From Kiloniellaceae bacterium (GTDB lineage Bacteria > Pseudomonadota > Alphaproteobacteria > Kiloniellales > J153): a stretch of 64,000 bases of DNA. Both the position numbers and the translations under genes were made by a program. Location: positions 1-64,000 of the forward strand of contig JAJFGP010000067.1 in the NCBI GenBank assembly GCA_021776055.1, in the 5' to 3' direction. Position 1 is the stretch's first letter; each line of letters opens with the position of its first letter. The notes under the pieces are model-generated. The model was given only the letters and a program-made list of their open reading frames with translations. It ran no database searches and was not told the DNA's origin. Shown in pieces: positions 49,791 to 58,785 of the stretch.

Positions 49791-51044
49791 ATGAGCGCGC
49801 GTTACTCGATCTTCAGTCTGATCCGCAATGCCCTCGCCTATCACGAGGACTGGCCGGCGGCTTGGCGCAGCCCCGAGCCGAAGCCGGCCTACGACGTGGT
49901 CATCGTCGGTGGCGGCGGACACGGCCTGGCAACCGCCTACTATCTGGCCAAGGAGTTGGGTGTGCGCAACGTCGCCCTGATCGAGCGTGGCTGGCTGGGC
50001 GGCGGCAACACCGGCCGCAACACCACCATCGTACGCTCCAACTACCTGTGGGACGAAAGCGCGGCGCTCTACGAGCATTCGATGAAGCTTTGGGAAGGGT
50101 TGTCGCAAGACCTGAACTACAACGTCATGTTCAGTCAGCGCGGCGTCCTTAGCCTGGCCCACAACCAGCACGATCTGCGGGCGCAGTCGCGCCAATCCAA
50201 TGCCAACCGGCTTGGCGGCATCGATTCGGAACTGCTGACCCCGGCGCAAATAAAGGCCTTTGTTCCGATCATGGACCTGCGCGCCGGCGGGCGCTATCCG
50301 GTGCTCGGCGGGGCGCTGCAGCGGCGCGGCGGCACCGCCCGGCACGATGCGGTGGCCTGGGGATACGCGCGCGCCGCCGATGCGCTGGGCGTCGACATCA
50401 TTCAGGAATCCCCGGTCACCGGCTTCCGTATCGACAACGGGCGCGTCCAAGGCGTCGAGACGGCCAAGGGCTTCATCCAGGCCGACAAGGTCGGCATCGT
50501 GGTCGCCGGGCACTCCGGTGTCATGGCCGACCTGGCCGGTTTCCGCCTGCCGGTCACCAGCCAGCCGCTACAGGCCCTTGTCTCGGAGCCGATCAAACCG
50601 GTCCTCGACACGGTCATTATGTCCGGCGCCGTGCATGCCTACATCAGCCAGTCGGATAAGGGCGAACTGGTCATCGGTGCCGGCGCCGATCGTTACGTCG
50701 GCTATGGGCAGCGCGGCAGCATGCAGGTTTCGGAAGATACCTTGGGAGCGATTTGCGAGTTGTTCCCGTCCTTCCGCCGCTTGCGCATGATGCGGCAATG
50801 GGGCGGCATCGTGGATATCTGCCCGGACGCCAGCCCGATCATTGGCAAGACACCGGTGGAGGGGATGTTTATCAACTGCGGCTGGGGCACCGGCGGCTTC
50901 AAGGCCACACCGGGTTCCGGTTGGGTCTTCGCCCAGACCATCGCGCACGACCGGCCGCACGACCTGAATGCCGCCTTCTCCCTAGACCGATTCCGCACCG
51001 GCTACATCATCGATGAGCATGGCGCGGCCGGGGTGGCCCACTGA
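49791..51044 (+). CDS. soxB: Sarcosine oxidase beta subunit (second set)
   Basis: 417 residues from the ATG at 49791 ([15 protein letters not shown]), the usual SoxB start; the track start at 49671 is rejected. FAD motif [32 protein letters not shown], and the covalent-FMN His context [16 protein letters not shown]-terminal [20 protein letters not shown]. First gene of soxBDAG, preceded by a region shared with the GbdR-like regulator. Oxidises sarcosine, or a close N-methyl glycine, with one-carbon transfer to THF. Confidence 0.93.
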   Translation: MSARYSIFSLIRNALAYHEDWPAAWRSPEPKPAYDVVIVGGGGHGLATAYYLAKELGVRNVALIERGWLGGGNTGRNTTIVRSNYLWDESAALYEHSMKLWEGLSQDLNYNVMFSQRGVLSLAHNQHDLRAQSRQSNANRLGGIDSELLTPAQIKAFVPIMDLRAGGRYPVLGGALQRRGGTARHDAVAWGYARAADALGVDIIQESPVTGFRIDNGRVQGVETAKGFIQADKVGIVVAGHSGVMADLAGFRLPVTSQPLQALVSEPIKPVLDTVIMSGAVHAYISQSDKGELVIGAGADRYVGYGQRGSMQVSEDTLGAICELFPSFRRLRMMRQWGGIVDICPDASPIIGKTPVEGMFINCGWGTGGFKATPGSGWVFAQTIAHDRPHDLNAAFSLDRFRTGYIIDEHGAAGVAH

Positions 51045-51060
51045 CGATGGAGGCGCATCC

Positions 51061-51354
51061 ATGCTTCTGATCCCCTGCCCCTATTGCGGCGAGCGTGCCG
51101 AGAGCGAGTTCTCTTACGGCGGCGAAGCGCACATCGCCCGACCGGCCGACCCGGAAAAGACGAGCGACGCGGACTGGGCCGACTATCTGTACACACGGAC
51201 CAACACCAAGGGCGTTTATTTCGAGCGCTGGATGCATGCGCACGGCTGCCGTCGCTGGTTCAACATCGCCCGGCATACGGTGAGCTACGACATCTTGGCC
51301 GTCTACGAAACGGGCGCGCCACCGCCCAAGTTCGACACGAAGAGTGAGGTCTGA
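51061..51354 (+). CDS. soxD: Sarcosine oxidase delta subunit (second set, zinc ligands intact)
   Basis: 97 residues from the ATG at 51061. All four zinc ligands of the characterised family are in place: C6 and C9 in CPYCG, H59 and C63 in WMHAHGCRRWF. Start 16 bases after soxB. Compare the zinc-less paralogue at 25961-26257. Confidence 0.92.
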   Translation: MLLIPCPYCGERAESEFSYGGEAHIARPADPEKTSDADWADYLYTRTNTKGVYFERWMHAHGCRRWFNIARHTVSYDILAVYETGAPPPKFDTKSEV

Positions 51355-51361
51355 CGCGGTC

Positions 51362-54300
51362 ATGTCGCAAAGATATCGCTTGCCCGATGGCGGCCGCATC
51401 GACCGCACCGCGCCGCTGAACTTCCGCTTCAACGGCACCGCTTTGCGCGGCTATGTGGGCGATACCCTGGCATCGGCACTGCTGTCCAACGGCATCCACC
51501 TGGTCGGACGCAGCTTTAAGTATCACCGTCCGCGTGGCATCTTCTCCGCCGGCGCGGAGGAGCCGAACGCCCTGGTCCAGCTCGGCACCGGTGCGCGCAG
51601 CGACCCGAACATGCACGCCACCCAGGTGGAACTGATCGAGGGGCTAAAGGCGCGCTCGCAGAACTGCTGGCCCAGCGTCGACTTCGACATTAGCGCCATC
51701 AACGATCGCCTGTCGCGGTTCATGCCCTCGGGCTTCTACTACAAGACGTTCATGTGGCCAGCCGCGTTCTGGATGCGCTACGAATATATCATCCGCCACG
51801 CCGCCGGCCTGGGCACGGCGCCCACGGGGCGCGACCCGGATTACAACGATAAGACCTTTGCCCACTGCGACGTACTGGTGGTCGGCGCCGGACCGGCGGG
51901 TCTGGCCGCCGCCCTTTCCGCCGCCCGCACCGGCGCCCGTGTGATCCTTGTCGAGCAGGACGCGGAGGTTGGTGGGGCCCTGCTCGGCCTGGCCGGCGAG
52001 AAAATCGGCGGCAAGCCAGCCCTCGACTGGGTTGCGGCAGCGCGCGCCGAGCTGGTGGAGAGCGCCGATGTGCGCATCCTCACCCGCACCACGGCATACG
52101 GATATTTCGATCACAACTTCGTCGGCCTGCTAGAGCGCCTGACCGATCACATAGTCGATCCGCCAGCACACCTGCCACGCCACCGCCTGTGGAAGGTACG
52201 TGCCAAGCAGGTAGTGCTGGCAACCGGCGCCATCGAACGGCCGCTGGTCTTTCGCGATAACGACCGGCCGGGAATCATGCTCGCCGGCGCCTGCCAGACA
52301 TATTTGAACCGATATGCCGTCAAGGCCGGCCAGAAGGCGGTGCTCTTCGCCAACAACGATGGCGCCTATGCGACCGCCAACGACCTGGCCGCCGCCGGCG
52401 TGAAGATCGCCGCCATCGTCGATACCCGGCCCAATCCCGAAGGACCGCACAGCGAGCGCGCCGAGTCCGCCGGCCTACCCGTCCTTGCCGGTCACGCCAT
52501 TGTCGGCACCACCGGCGACAAGCGCGTGCGCCAGGTGCGCATCGCCCGCCTAAACGATGACGGCAGCGCCATAACCGGCGAGGCGCAGGAGGTCGATTGC
52601 GATCTGCTTGCGGTGTCCGGCGGCTGGAACCCGGCGGTGCATCTGCTCAGTCAGGCGCGCGGCAAAATTCGCTTCGACGAGGAACGCGGGACCTTCGTAC
52701 CGATGCAGACTGAGCAAGCAACCCATGTGGCCGGCGCCTGCAACGGCAGCTTCGGCCTCGCCTCCTGCCTGACCGAGGGGTTTGCCACCGGTGAGACGGC
52801 TGCCAAGGCCGCCGGGCTCTCTAGCAAAAGCCGGCGCAAGAAGACACCGGCAGCCAGCAACGAGACATTCCTGCCGGCGCGCTGGACGTGGCTGGTGCCG
52901 TCGGAGACACCACTGGGGCGCGGCGGCAAGCATTTCGTGGACCTGCAGTCCGATGTGACCGCCGCCGATTTGAAGCTGGCCATACGTGAAGGCTATCGCT
53001 CCATCGAGCACGTGAAACGCTACACCACTACCGGCATGGGCACCGATCAGGGCAAGACCGGCAACGTTAATGCCATCGGCATCATCGCCGACACCCTAGA
53101 CCGGCCGATTGCCGAGGTGGGGGTAACCACCTTCCGCCCGCCGTATACACCGGTGACATTCGGGGCCTTTGCCGGGCGCGACGTGGACGATCTGCTCGAT
53201 CCCATACGCAAGACACCCATGCACGGCTGGCACGAGCGCGCAGGCGCTTTGTTCGAGGATGTGGGCCAGTGGCGCCGCCCTTGGTATTACCCGCGTGCCG
53301 GCGAGGACCTGCACAAGGCGGTCGCCCGTGAGGTGGCGGCGGTGCGCACCTCGCTCGGCGTCGTCGATGCCTCGACCCTGGGCAAGATCGACATTCGGGG
53401 AAAAGACGCGGCCACCTTCCTGAACCGGATCTACACCAACGCCTGGAGCAAGCTGGAGATCGGCAAATGCCGCTATGGCCTGATGCTGGGCGAAAACGGC
53501 ATGGTCATGGACGACGGTGTGACCGCGCGTTTGGGCGAGTACCAATTCCTGATGACCACGACCACCGGCAACGCCGCCGCGGTGCTGCAGCACATGGAAG
53601 AGTTCCTGCAGACCGAGTGGACCGACCTGGACGTCCAGCTCACCAGCGTGACTGAGCAGTTCGCCACCATCTCTCTCGCCGGGCCGAACGCCCGCCGCCT
53701 TCTATCCGAGATGACCCACGATATCGAGCTGTCGCCCAACGCGCTGCCGCACATGGCCTTTACCGAGGGCACTGTCGCCAGTGTGCCGGCGCGGGTTTTC
53801 CGCATCTCCTTTACCGGCGAGATGAGTTACGAGATCAACGTCCCGGCCAGCTATGGCATGGCTGTGTGGCAGGCGGTGCTCACCGCCGGGGAAAGATACG
53901 ACATCACCCCCTATGGCACCGAGGCAATGCACGTGCTGCGCGCCGAAAAGGGCTACATCATCGTCGGCCAGGAAACCGATGGCTCGGTCACGCCCGTCGA
54001 TTTGGGCATGGACTGGGTCGTTTCCAAGAAAAAGGATTTTGTCGGCCGCCGCTCCCTGGCCCGACCCGATATGCTCAAGCCCGACCGTAAACAATTGGTC
54101 GGCCTACTCACGGACGACCCGCAGGTGGTCTTGCCCGAAGGCGCGCAACTGGTCGAACGCGCCTTGCCGAACCCGCCGATGCCGATGATCGGCTATGTCA
54201 CGTCCAGCTACGGCAGCCCGAACTTGGGCCGCTCCATCGCCTTGGCCCTGGTCAAGGGCGGCCTGGCCCGCAAGGGCGAGACGATCTTCGCGCCGTTGGC

Positions 54301-54376
54301 CGATGGCCGCGTCGTGCCCTGCACCATGACCGACCCGGTGTTCCTCGATCCGGAGGGAGAGCGGCTGCGTGGTTGA
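51362..54376 (+). CDS. soxA: Sarcosine oxidase alpha subunit (second set)
   Basis: 1004 residues from the ATG at 51362. Domains: N-terminal ferredoxin-like (SFKYHRPRGIFSAGAEEPNA), NAD-binding VVGAGPAGLAAALSAARTG, and a C-terminal GcvT-fold folate-binding region (about 620-1000; NAWSKLEIGKCRYGLMLGENG, ITPYGTEAMHVLRAEKGYII). It binds THF and channels the methylene group. The soxG start lies inside its last codons (8-base overlap). It is 36 residues longer than the first-set paralogue. Confidence 0.94.
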   Translation: MSQRYRLPDGGRIDRTAPLNFRFNGTALRGYVGDTLASALLSNGIHLVGRSFKYHRPRGIFSAGAEEPNALVQLGTGARSDPNMHATQVELIEGLKARSQNCWPSVDFDISAINDRLSRFMPSGFYYKTFMWPAAFWMRYEYIIRHAAGLGTAPTGRDPDYNDKTFAHCDVLVVGAGPAGLAAALSAARTGARVILVEQDAEVGGALLGLAGEKIGGKPALDWVAAARAELVESADVRILTRTTAYGYFDHNFVGLLERLTDHIVDPPAHLPRHRLWKVRAKQVVLATGAIERPLVFRDNDRPGIMLAGACQTYLNRYAVKAGQKAVLFANNDGAYATANDLAAAGVKIAAIVDTRPNPEGPHSERAESAGLPVLAGHAIVGTTGDKRVRQVRIARLNDDGSAITGEAQEVDCDLLAVSGGWNPAVHLLSQARGKIRFDEERGTFVPMQTEQATHVAGACNGSFGLASCLTEGFATGETAAKAAGLSSKSRRKKTPAASNETFLPARWTWLVPSETPLGRGGKHFVDLQSDVTAADLKLAIREGYRSIEHVKRYTTTGMGTDQGKTGNVNAIGIIADTLDRPIAEVGVTTFRPPYTPVTFGAFAGRDVDDLLDPIRKTPMHGWHERAGALFEDVGQWRRPWYYPRAGEDLHKAVAREVAAVRTSLGVVDASTLGKIDIRGKDAATFLNRIYTNAWSKLEIGKCRYGLMLGENGMVMDDGVTARLGEYQFLMTTTTGNAAAVLQHMEEFLQTEWTDLDVQLTSVTEQFATISLAGPNARRLLSEMTHDIELSPNALPHMAFTEGTVASVPARVFRISFTGEMSYEINVPASYGMAVWQAVLTAGERYDITPYGTEAMHVLRAEKGYIIVGQETDGSVTPVDLGMDWVVSKKKDFVGRRSLARPDMLKPDRKQLVGLLTDDPQVVLPEGAQLVERALPNPPMPMIGYVTSSYGSPNLGRSIALALVKGGLARKGETIFAPLADGRVVPCTMTDPVFLDPEGERLRG

Positions 54377-54992
54377 GCGTTACCTAAGACAAAGCCCCCT
54401 CGCCCACCTGGGCCTCGATGGCCGTGCCCAAGCGGTGCGTGGCGAGTCCGGTGTGGCCATGAGCGAGCAGCCCTTCCGTGGCATCGTCAATCTGCGCGTC
54501 CAGCCCGACGACAGCGAGGCCATGGCGGCTCTCGAATCGGCGCTTGGCTTTGCCTTGCCGGTTGAGCCGAATACCACGGCGGCCTCCGCCACCGCCCTGG
54601 CCTTCTGGCTTGGCCCCGACGAATGGTGGATCGTCACCCCTGGCCCGGAGCCCGAGAGTGGGCCAAATATGGCAGTGACCTTGCGCACGGCCCTCACGGA
54701 CCGGCGCGGCGCCGTCACCGATGTAAGCGATAGCCGCACCTGCATACGCATCAGCGGCCCGCGGGCCCGCGACCTGCTGTGCAAGGGCATGCCGCTGGAT
54801 TTGCATCCACGCGTCTTCCCCTCTGGCTGCTGCGCGCAAAGCCATCTGGCCAAGACCGGCGTCGTTTTGCACCTAATCGCCGAAGATGGTCCGACCTTCG
54901 AGCTTTACGTCTTGCGCAGCTTCGCGGAGTACCTCTGGCTATGGCTGGAGGACGCGGCGCGGGAATATGGGCTAACGATCACATCCTCGTGA
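54369..54992 (+). CDS. soxG: Sarcosine oxidase gamma subunit (second set)
   Basis: 207 residues from the GTG at 54369. Gamma-type GcvT fold: FRGIVNLRVQPDD, TALAFWLGPDEWWIVTPG, VSDSRTCIRISGPRARDLLCKGMPLDLHP and CAQSHLAKTGVVLHLI. Translationally coupled to soxA by an 8-base overlap. Ends the second sox operon. Confidence 0.92.
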   Translation: MVERYLRQSPLAHLGLDGRAQAVRGESGVAMSEQPFRGIVNLRVQPDDSEAMAALESALGFALPVEPNTTAASATALAFWLGPDEWWIVTPGPEPESGPNMAVTLRTALTDRRGAVTDVSDSRTCIRISGPRARDLLCKGMPLDLHPRVFPSGCCAQSHLAKTGVVLHLIAEDGPTFELYVLRSFAEYLWLWLEDAAREYGLTITSS

Positions 54993-55300
54993 TCGGCGCC
55001 GGTGGCGCCCAGCGCATCGCGGCCCGCCCGGCGCCATGGGGCACGACCCAATGTTCAGGTACGAAAATCCGTCCGGTCGAAATTGAAAATAGCGCTGTTC
55101 CAGCCATTCCATCTTTCGGCGCGGACGTGCCGTTGTTGCGGTGCAGCAATCTGAACGAGGGTCGCCACGTTCAGATTCGAACTTAATTCGTGCTTCCCCG
55201 GCTAGCTTGTCATAAAATTGTCATATATCATGTCGCACGGATGTAAGACTTCACCAACAACCTGCCGCACGACAACCGGCATTCGTTTGGAGCAACAGGG
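54993..55300. promoter_or_regulatory. Intergenic region: terminator hairpin and AT-rich leader of the PotD-like gene
   Basis: 308 bases without a gene. A perfect 10-bp hairpin AATCTGAACG/CGTTCAGATT (55148-55177, loop AGGGTCGCCA) probably ends the sox operon. Further on, an AT-rich stretch holds a direct repeat of TTGTCAT (55207-55213 and 55218-55224) that may include the transporter promoter. The exact -35/-10 pair is not clear. Confidence 0.5.
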
Positions 55301-56473
55301 ATGAGCAAGAAAACCATGGATCGATCAAGTTTGAAGACTCAGCGCGCCGCGCGCACCTTTACGCGCCGCACGTTGTTGCAGACCGCTGCCGCTACCGGCG
55401 CCATCGCCGCTGCCGGCCCCTTCGTTATCAACAGCAAGGCCCTCTCGTCGTCTGGCGAGGTCAAGGTCTTCGCCTGGGCCGGTTATTTCTCCGATACGAT
55501 GATGGCGGACTTCGAGAAGAAGACCGGCATCAAGGGAACCCGCGTCGAGTTCGGCAGCAACGAAGAGCAGATGAACACGGTCAAGGCCAATCAGGGCAAA
55601 GGTTTCGACCTAATCATGCCGACCATCGACCGTGTCCCACAGTACGTTGAGGAAGGCCTGCTACAGCCGCTCGACGATTCGAAGGTCAACTTCGATAACG
55701 TCATCGGCGGTAACCTGAGCGGCTCGGACGGGGGCGGCGGCAAGGTCGGTGGTAAGCGCTATGTGGCGCCGACCGACTGGGGCACCGAGGCTCTCACCTA
55801 CAACATGGAGAAGGCCCCGCTGACTTACGGGACCGCCAGCTACGGTGACATGTGGAACCCGGATTATGCCGGCAAGGTCACCTGCCGCGGCCATTCCGGC
55901 CTGGTGGGCATCGGCCTCTATCTGCAGGACGCCGGCAAACTGCCGCACACCATGCGGGAAGCCTTTGCCGACGAGAAGAAGATGGTCGCCAACTACGACA
56001 TCATCTTGGCGTTCGCCACGAAGGCCAAGCCGTCGATCGCTCAGTTCTGGAGCAATGAGAACGAAGCTCAGGGTGCTTTCCGCACCAACGGCGTCGTCAT
56101 CGGCCAGACTTGGGATTCCACCGGCGCCCGCCTGTGGGACGAAGGTTTGCCCATCCGCTACGTCGCGCCGAAGGAAGGCGCGTTGGCCTGGATCGAAGGT
56201 TTCGGCATGCTCTCGGGCGCCGAGAACATCGAGGAGGCGAATGCCTTCATCAACTGGTACTACACGCCGGAAGTCGGCGCCATGTACGCCAGCGAGACGA
56301 AGATCAACTCAACGGTTAAAGGTGCCGACGCACTTCTACCCGAGTTCAACAAGAAGTTCTTTGCCGCCGCCTATCCGGGCGACGCGTTGGACAAGCTGTG
56401 GTCGTGGCCAATCCAGGACGCTTGGTTCATCTCCAAGCGCAATGAGTACGCGGAAAAATTCCTGGCCGCATAA
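55301..56473 (+). CDS. PotD/PotF-like polyamine-type ABC binding protein
   Basis: 390 residues. Twin-arginine-like signal FTRRTLLQTAAATGAIAAAG, so probably exported folded by Tat. The mature protein is a type-2 binding protein of the spermidine/putrescine group: VKVFAWAGYFSDTMMADFEKKTG, DLIMPTIDRVPQYVEEGLLQPLD and WGTEALTYNMEKAP. The ligand might be a polyamine, or, given the MttB and DMGDH genes, a quaternary amine (inference). First gene of binding protein-permease-permease; no ATPase follows. Confidence 0.9.
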   Translation: MSKKTMDRSSLKTQRAARTFTRRTLLQTAAATGAIAAAGPFVINSKALSSSGEVKVFAWAGYFSDTMMADFEKKTGIKGTRVEFGSNEEQMNTVKANQGKGFDLIMPTIDRVPQYVEEGLLQPLDDSKVNFDNVIGGNLSGSDGGGGKVGGKRYVAPTDWGTEALTYNMEKAPLTYGTASYGDMWNPDYAGKVTCRGHSGLVGIGLYLQDAGKLPHTMREAFADEKKMVANYDIILAFATKAKPSIAQFWSNENEAQGAFRTNGVVIGQTWDSTGARLWDEGLPIRYVAPKEGALAWIEGFGMLSGAENIEEANAFINWYYTPEVGAMYASETKINSTVKGADALLPEFNKKFFAAAYPGDALDKLWSWPIQDAWFISKRNEYAEKFLAA

Positions 56474-56498
56474 ATCGGTTGGGATTTCGTCGGTTTGT

Positions 56499-56522
56499 GG
56501 ACCGGGGCAGCCGCCCCGGTCC
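56499..56522 (+). other. Intercistronic hairpin after the PotD-like gene
   Basis: GGACCGGGGC, loop AGCC, GCCCCGGTCC: a perfect 10-bp stem between the binding-protein gene and the first permease. It mirrors the hairpin at 28820-28859 in the other transporter operon. Confidence 0.65.
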
Positions 56523-56561
56523 CGGCCACCGCCCTCCGCGACCACGCTTGGAGCGTAATCC

Positions 56562-57446
56562 ATGTCGGTTCTGCTGCAGCGCTACGGCTGGGCACTGACC
56601 TCGATAATTGTCGGACTGACCGTCCTGTGGGTGGTGGTCCTCGTGGTCTTGCCGCAGATCACCATGATCGACTATTCGCTGCGGCCCAACCTGCCACTGC
56701 CCCAGCGCGACGGGCCAAACGATGTGCTCACGTGGGCCAACTACACGACCCTGGCAGGCAACGAAATTCACAGAACCATCTTCGTCAAAACCATCTGGGC
56801 CAGCGCCCTGGTGACCTTCCTGACGTTTCTGGTTTGCTACCCCATCGCCTATCACCTAGCGCAGGTCGCGACCGGTCCGCGCGCCGCCTTGCTGGTGCTG
56901 CTGCTGATCATCCCATTCTGGATCAACGAGATCCTGCGCACCTTCGCCTGGTGGATCATTCTGGCCTACAGCGGGCCGCTCAATATTGCCCTGATGGCAC
57001 TGGGCTTTATTGACGAACCGATACGCTATTTGTCGGGTAATAGTGGTGTGATTATAGGCATGGTCTATGCCTATATTCTGTTCATGGTGTTCCCGCTTTA
57101 CAACGCCATGGAGTCCCTCGACCGCAATCAGATCGAGGCCGCGCGGGATCTGGGCGCGCCGGTATGGCGCATCCATTGGCGGATCATAGCGCCGCACGCA
57201 AAGCCAGGCATTGCAACAGGTTGCATCATGACCTTCATGCTTGCCGCGGGCTCTTACGCGGTCCCGGCCCTGCTCGGCTCGCCCGGCAGCCGCTGGTTTA
57301 CCGAGATCATCTACAATTGGTTCTTCGAGGGCGGCAACTGGAACCAGGGTGCGGCGTATGCCTTCATCCTGCTGATCCTGTGCATCGTCTTCATCTTCGC
57401 CATGATGCGCGTGTTCCGCGTTGGCCTGGGAGACATCGCGAAATGA
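56562..57446 (+). CDS. PotB/PotH-like ABC permease
   Basis: 294 residues, about six transmembrane helices (from LTSIIVGLTVLWVVVLVVLP). The ATPase-contact loop near residue 190 reads NQIEAARDLGAPVWRIHWRI. Inner-membrane partner of the following PotC-like protein. The stop overlaps the next start as ATGA. Confidence 0.92.
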   Translation: MSVLLQRYGWALTSIIVGLTVLWVVVLVVLPQITMIDYSLRPNLPLPQRDGPNDVLTWANYTTLAGNEIHRTIFVKTIWASALVTFLTFLVCYPIAYHLAQVATGPRAALLVLLLIIPFWINEILRTFAWWIILAYSGPLNIALMALGFIDEPIRYLSGNSGVIIGMVYAYILFMVFPLYNAMESLDRNQIEAARDLGAPVWRIHWRIIAPHAKPGIATGCIMTFMLAAGSYAVPALLGSPGSRWFTEIIYNWFFEGGNWNQGAAYAFILLILCIVFIFAMMRVFRVGLGDIAK

Positions 57447-58306
57447 GCGCCCAGCGCATTGCCGATGTGTTCACGCGCGCCTATCTCGGCGTCTTCTTTC
57501 TGTACCTGTTCCTCCCGCTCATCGTCATGGGCGTGGCGACTTTTAACTCCAGCCGCTTCCCGACCGTAACGCCGTGGCAGGAAACGACCCTAAAATGGTT
57601 CTCGGCCCTGGCTGCCGACAACCAGATGTGGGACGCGCTGTGGACCAGCTTCGCCGTCGGCCTCGGCGTGATCCTGGTCGCGGTCCCCATCGGCGTTGCC
57701 GCGGCCTTATTCCTCAGCGACCTGCAAACTCGCGCCAAGCCATTTATCTATGGCGTCATGGTCTCGCCCTTGCTGACACCGGGTGTCATCATCGGCATCT
57801 CCACTCTTATCTTTTGGCGCCCATACGGTATTACCGGTGGGTACCTGCTGATGGTCCTGGCACAAAGCTCGTTCATCGCCGCCTATGTCATGCTGATGGT
57901 GATGGCGCGCATGCAGCGTTTCGACCGCACGCTGGAGGAAGCGGCCCTCGATCTCGGTGCGACCCATCTGCAAACCTTCCGCCGCGTCACGTTGCCGTAT
58001 TTGCGGCCGTCGATGCTGGCCGCCTGCCTGATCGCCTTTCTGCAATCGTTCGAGAACTACAACACGACCATTTTCGTGCGCGGCATCGACACCACATTGA
58101 CGGTCTATATCGCCTCCAAGGTCCGCACCGGCGTGACCCCGGCGGTCAATGCCTTGGGCCTGATCCTAATTAGCGTGACCATCCTCGCCGCCATCGTCTA
58201 TGAAATCCGCCGGCGGCGTGAATTGGCCGCAACCGCGGCCGCCGCGGCGCGCGCCCGAGCCGACGAGAAGGCCGAAATCGCCGCCGCCGTGCCTGCCACC
58301 GCATAG
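57443..58306 (+). CDS. PotC/PotI-like ABC permease
   Basis: 287 residues from the ATG at 57443; the track start at 57164 lies inside potB. Six predicted membrane helices, and the ATPase-contact loop RTLEEAALDLGATHLQTFRR. The C-terminal tail is alanine- and arginine-rich. An ATP-binding subunit is missing from the operon, so these permeases must borrow one encoded elsewhere. Confidence 0.91.
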   Translation: MSAQRIADVFTRAYLGVFFLYLFLPLIVMGVATFNSSRFPTVTPWQETTLKWFSALAADNQMWDALWTSFAVGLGVILVAVPIGVAAALFLSDLQTRAKPFIYGVMVSPLLTPGVIIGISTLIFWRPYGITGGYLLMVLAQSSFIAAYVMLMVMARMQRFDRTLEEAALDLGATHLQTFRRVTLPYLRPSMLAACLIAFLQSFENYNTTIFVRGIDTTLTVYIASKVRTGVTPAVNALGLILISVTILAAIVYEIRRRRELAATAAAAARARADEKAEIAAAVPATA

Positions 58307-58368
58307 GTTAGCGGCCACGCGGCACCAAATCCTGGATTGTTGGTGTTCTGCGAACCAAGGAGGAAACA

Positions 58369-58752
58369 ATGAAGCAGGCCCTAAGGTCCATCGCTGTCTT
58401 CGCCATCGCCTTCGGCCTTGCCGGCCCCGCCGGCGCGGAGGAGCGCAAACTGAGCGCCGCCGAGATCGAGCAAGCCCTGTCCGGTAACACGGTGGATGGC
58501 GATTGGAAGGGAACGGCGTTCAAGCAGTATTTCGCCCCCGATGGCGGTACCACCTACGTCGCCGCGGGATCGCCGCCGTCGATCGGTAAGTGGAAGGTCG
58601 ACGCCGAGAAAGATCAGTATTGCTCTTGGTGGCAGGGCACCGGCTGGGATTGCTACAACATCCTGTCAGGCGGGAAAGACAGCATCATCTGGGAAGTGCC
58701 CAGTGACGGCTATCGAGCCAACTCGACCGTCCTTTCCGGTAAAAAATTGTAG
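58369..58752 (+). CDS. Secreted small protein, DUF995-like
   Basis: 127 residues (AAGGAGG site). Signal peptide MKQALRSIAVFAIAFGLAG ending near AGA. The mature part has LSAAEIEQALSGNTVDG, aromatic strands GKWKVDAEKDQYCSWW and GWDCYNILSG with two cysteines. It resembles small DUF995-type periplasmic proteins of alphaproteobacteria. 62 bases after the transporter permease and convergent with the MttB-family gene. Function unknown. Confidence 0.65.
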   Translation: MKQALRSIAVFAIAFGLAGPAGAEERKLSAAEIEQALSGNTVDGDWKGTAFKQYFAPDGGTTYVAAGSPPSIGKWKVDAEKDQYCSWWQGTGWDCYNILSGGKDSIIWEVPSDGYRANSTVLSGKKL

Positions 58753-58785
58753 TCCAGCGTAAGGTCTCGGCAGGGCGGTGGCGGC

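Noticed and set aside
54779-55186. 135-residue ORF running from soxG into the intergenic region
   Set aside because: Starts inside soxG in another frame and ends across a terminator-like hairpin; not a credible gene.
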